NCBI GenBank assembly: GCA_937894935.1
Contig: CALAYC010000039.1
Location: forward strand, 1-6,874
Direction of reading: 5' to 3'
Origin: an uncultured Verrucomicrobiota bacterium
GTDB lineage: Bacteria > Verrucomicrobiota > Verrucomicrobiia > Limisphaerales > JADLHS01
DNA length: 6,874 bases
Position 1 is the stretch's first letter. Each line of letters starts with the position of its first letter. This document shows positions 6,018-6,874 of this stretch, piece after piece. A model generated the notes under the pieces. That model saw nothing but the letters and a program-made list of their open reading frames with translations. It was not told where the DNA came from and searched no databases. A program made the position numbers and the translations under genes.

Positions 6018-6874
6018 ATGAAAAACAAACCCACTAGATTCGCTTCCTTTCGGACGCGTTCTGCCCTCTACGGTCTGGCCGCGGCCTTGACTGTGTCCAC
6101 CGCCTGGGGCGTCCCCGACAAAGTTCTCAATACCTTCGATGGCGCCGCCAATGGTTGGGGCACCGCCTGGGGCAATGCCACCGCGGTTTACGACCCTAAC
6201 GAGGACAACACCGGGAATGGCGGGGGATCGGTGTACATCTCAGCCGACTATGCGTTAGACCAGAACACTATGACCATCTTCGCCAATGAACCACCGAATG
6301 GGGCATGGTACTTCCCTGGACCGACATTCAATCTTTCCGATTACCAAAGTGTCGAGTTCGACATCAAATGGGATACCACCAAAACGGTGAGCATCGCTGA
6401 TTTCAACAGCGTTCCCCTGGGCGGCGACGGAGGCATTTTATTATGGGCAACCGATTCGCCAGATTTCTCGATTCGTCCTCAACTCGGAACAGTGAACGTT
6501 CCAGAAGCAGCGGCGAGCGGATGGGTTCACGTCAGCTTTCCCATTGACCCAGCCATCTCCGGCATTGATCCCGCCGTCGGGATAGTTTTCAAAAAATGGA
6601 TTTCCGGCGGACAACTGGAGGCCGGAGGCACCTACGGCTTTTGGATCGATAACCTGGTCCTTAAAGGAAGTGACGGCCCGCCGCCACCACCAACCGTTTC
6701 TCTGACCAAAGCGACGCCAGGCCTCGGTTTTGTCAGCTCCAGCGGCGGACAATATGACCGCCAGAACATTGTCACTGTTGGCGAAAATTATTCCTGGATC
6801 GGAGCATCCGAGCCGGTGAGTTATTCCGTGGACATTGCGCAACTGGGCGACAACGCACGTCCGGGTTACGAATT
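6018..6874 (+). CDS. Secreted beta-sandwich (carbohydrate-binding-like) multidomain protein, N-terminal part (3' truncated)
   Basis: An ATG at 6018 opens a frame that stays open for 285 codons to the window edge, so the C-terminus is missing. Residues 1-31 form a Sec signal peptide: MKNKPTRFASFRTR, then a hydrophobic ALYGLAAALTVSTA core, with likely cleavage near AWG-VP. Residues about 34-216 look like a jelly-roll domain: it opens with LNTFDGAANGWG, carries the central strand VEFDIKWD and the strand WVHVSFPID, and ends in YGFWIDNLVLKG. This strand pattern is seen in carbohydrate-binding modules and related domains of secreted Verrucomicrobiota proteins. A linker with five prolines (221-225) leads to a second domain starting TVSLTKATPGLGFVSSSGGQ and containing NYSWIG and PVSYSVDIAQ. 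Binding of a polysaccharide is inferred; no catalytic motif is visible. No Shine-Dalgarno precedes the ATG. An antisense open frame at 6441-6842 is a by-product. Confidence 0.75.
   Translation, partial: MKNKPTRFASFRTRSALYGLAAALTVSTAWGVPDKVLNTFDGAANGWGTAWGNATAVYDPNEDNTGNGGGSVYISADYALDQNTMTIFANEPPNGAWYFPGPTFNLSDYQSVEFDIKWDTTKTVSIADFNSVPLGGDGGILLWATDSPDFSIRPQLGTVNVPEAAASGWVHVSFPIDPAISGIDPAVGIVFKKWISGGQLEAGGTYGFWIDNLVLKGSDGPPPPPTVSLTKATPGLGFVSSSGGQYDRQNIVTVGENYSWIGASEPVSYSVDIAQLGDNARPGYE

Noticed and set aside
6441..6842. Minus-strand frame of 133 codons near the right edge
   Set aside because: The plus strand carries a continuous 285-codon frame with a signal peptide and beta-domain motifs; the antisense frame has no motif.

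Overview
The window looks like a chromosomal segment from a Gram-negative PVC-group bacterium, most likely Verrucomicrobiota of the Pedosphaera/Limisphaera type. This is a judgement from protein style, not a database match. The clues are an H-X9-DG pseudopilin with the GFTLIE...LLPALAKAKAKA N-terminus, a small polyproline lipoprotein in front of it, a propeller-type histidine kinase paired with a NarL-type regulator, a secreted beta-rich protein, weak or absent Shine-Dalgarno sequences and moderately high GC.

Layout. Bases 1-464 (+) hold the 3' end of a flagellar hook-filament junction gene (flgL-like). Seven bases later, on the opposite strand, a two-component pair occupies 472-4336. Its promoter-proximal gene is a 1043-aa sensor histidine kinase (1205-4336), followed after 64 bases by a 222-aa LuxR/NarL-type response regulator (472-1140). 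A 220-bp divergent region (4337-4556) separates the kinase from a rightward pair: a 109-aa lipoprotein (4557-4886) and, 11 bases on, a 311-aa type II pseudopilin-like protein (4898-5833). After a 184-bp intergenic stretch, a secreted protein starts at 6018 and runs off the right edge with its frame still open.

How the genes may work together. The kinase has 14 propeller blades, a Y_Y_Y domain, one membrane helix, a HisKA_3-type dimerisation/phosphoacceptor domain and an HATPase. It has the sensor layout of the Bacteroidetes hybrid two-component systems that detect oligosaccharides, but the receiver and DNA-binding parts are on a separate protein. By inference it senses an extracytoplasmic ligand, possibly a glycan, and phosphorylates the adjacent regulator. 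The lipoprotein/pseudopilin pair and the secreted protein are envelope or secreted products that could be targets, but nothing in the sequence proves this. A shared TTTTGATGAC-like motif in three intergenic regions is the only, and weak, hint of common control.

I see no RNA gene, mobile element, CRISPR array or convincing terminator. I also see no clearly undescribed system; the content is accessory envelope, sensing and motility genes whose families are mostly recognisable.
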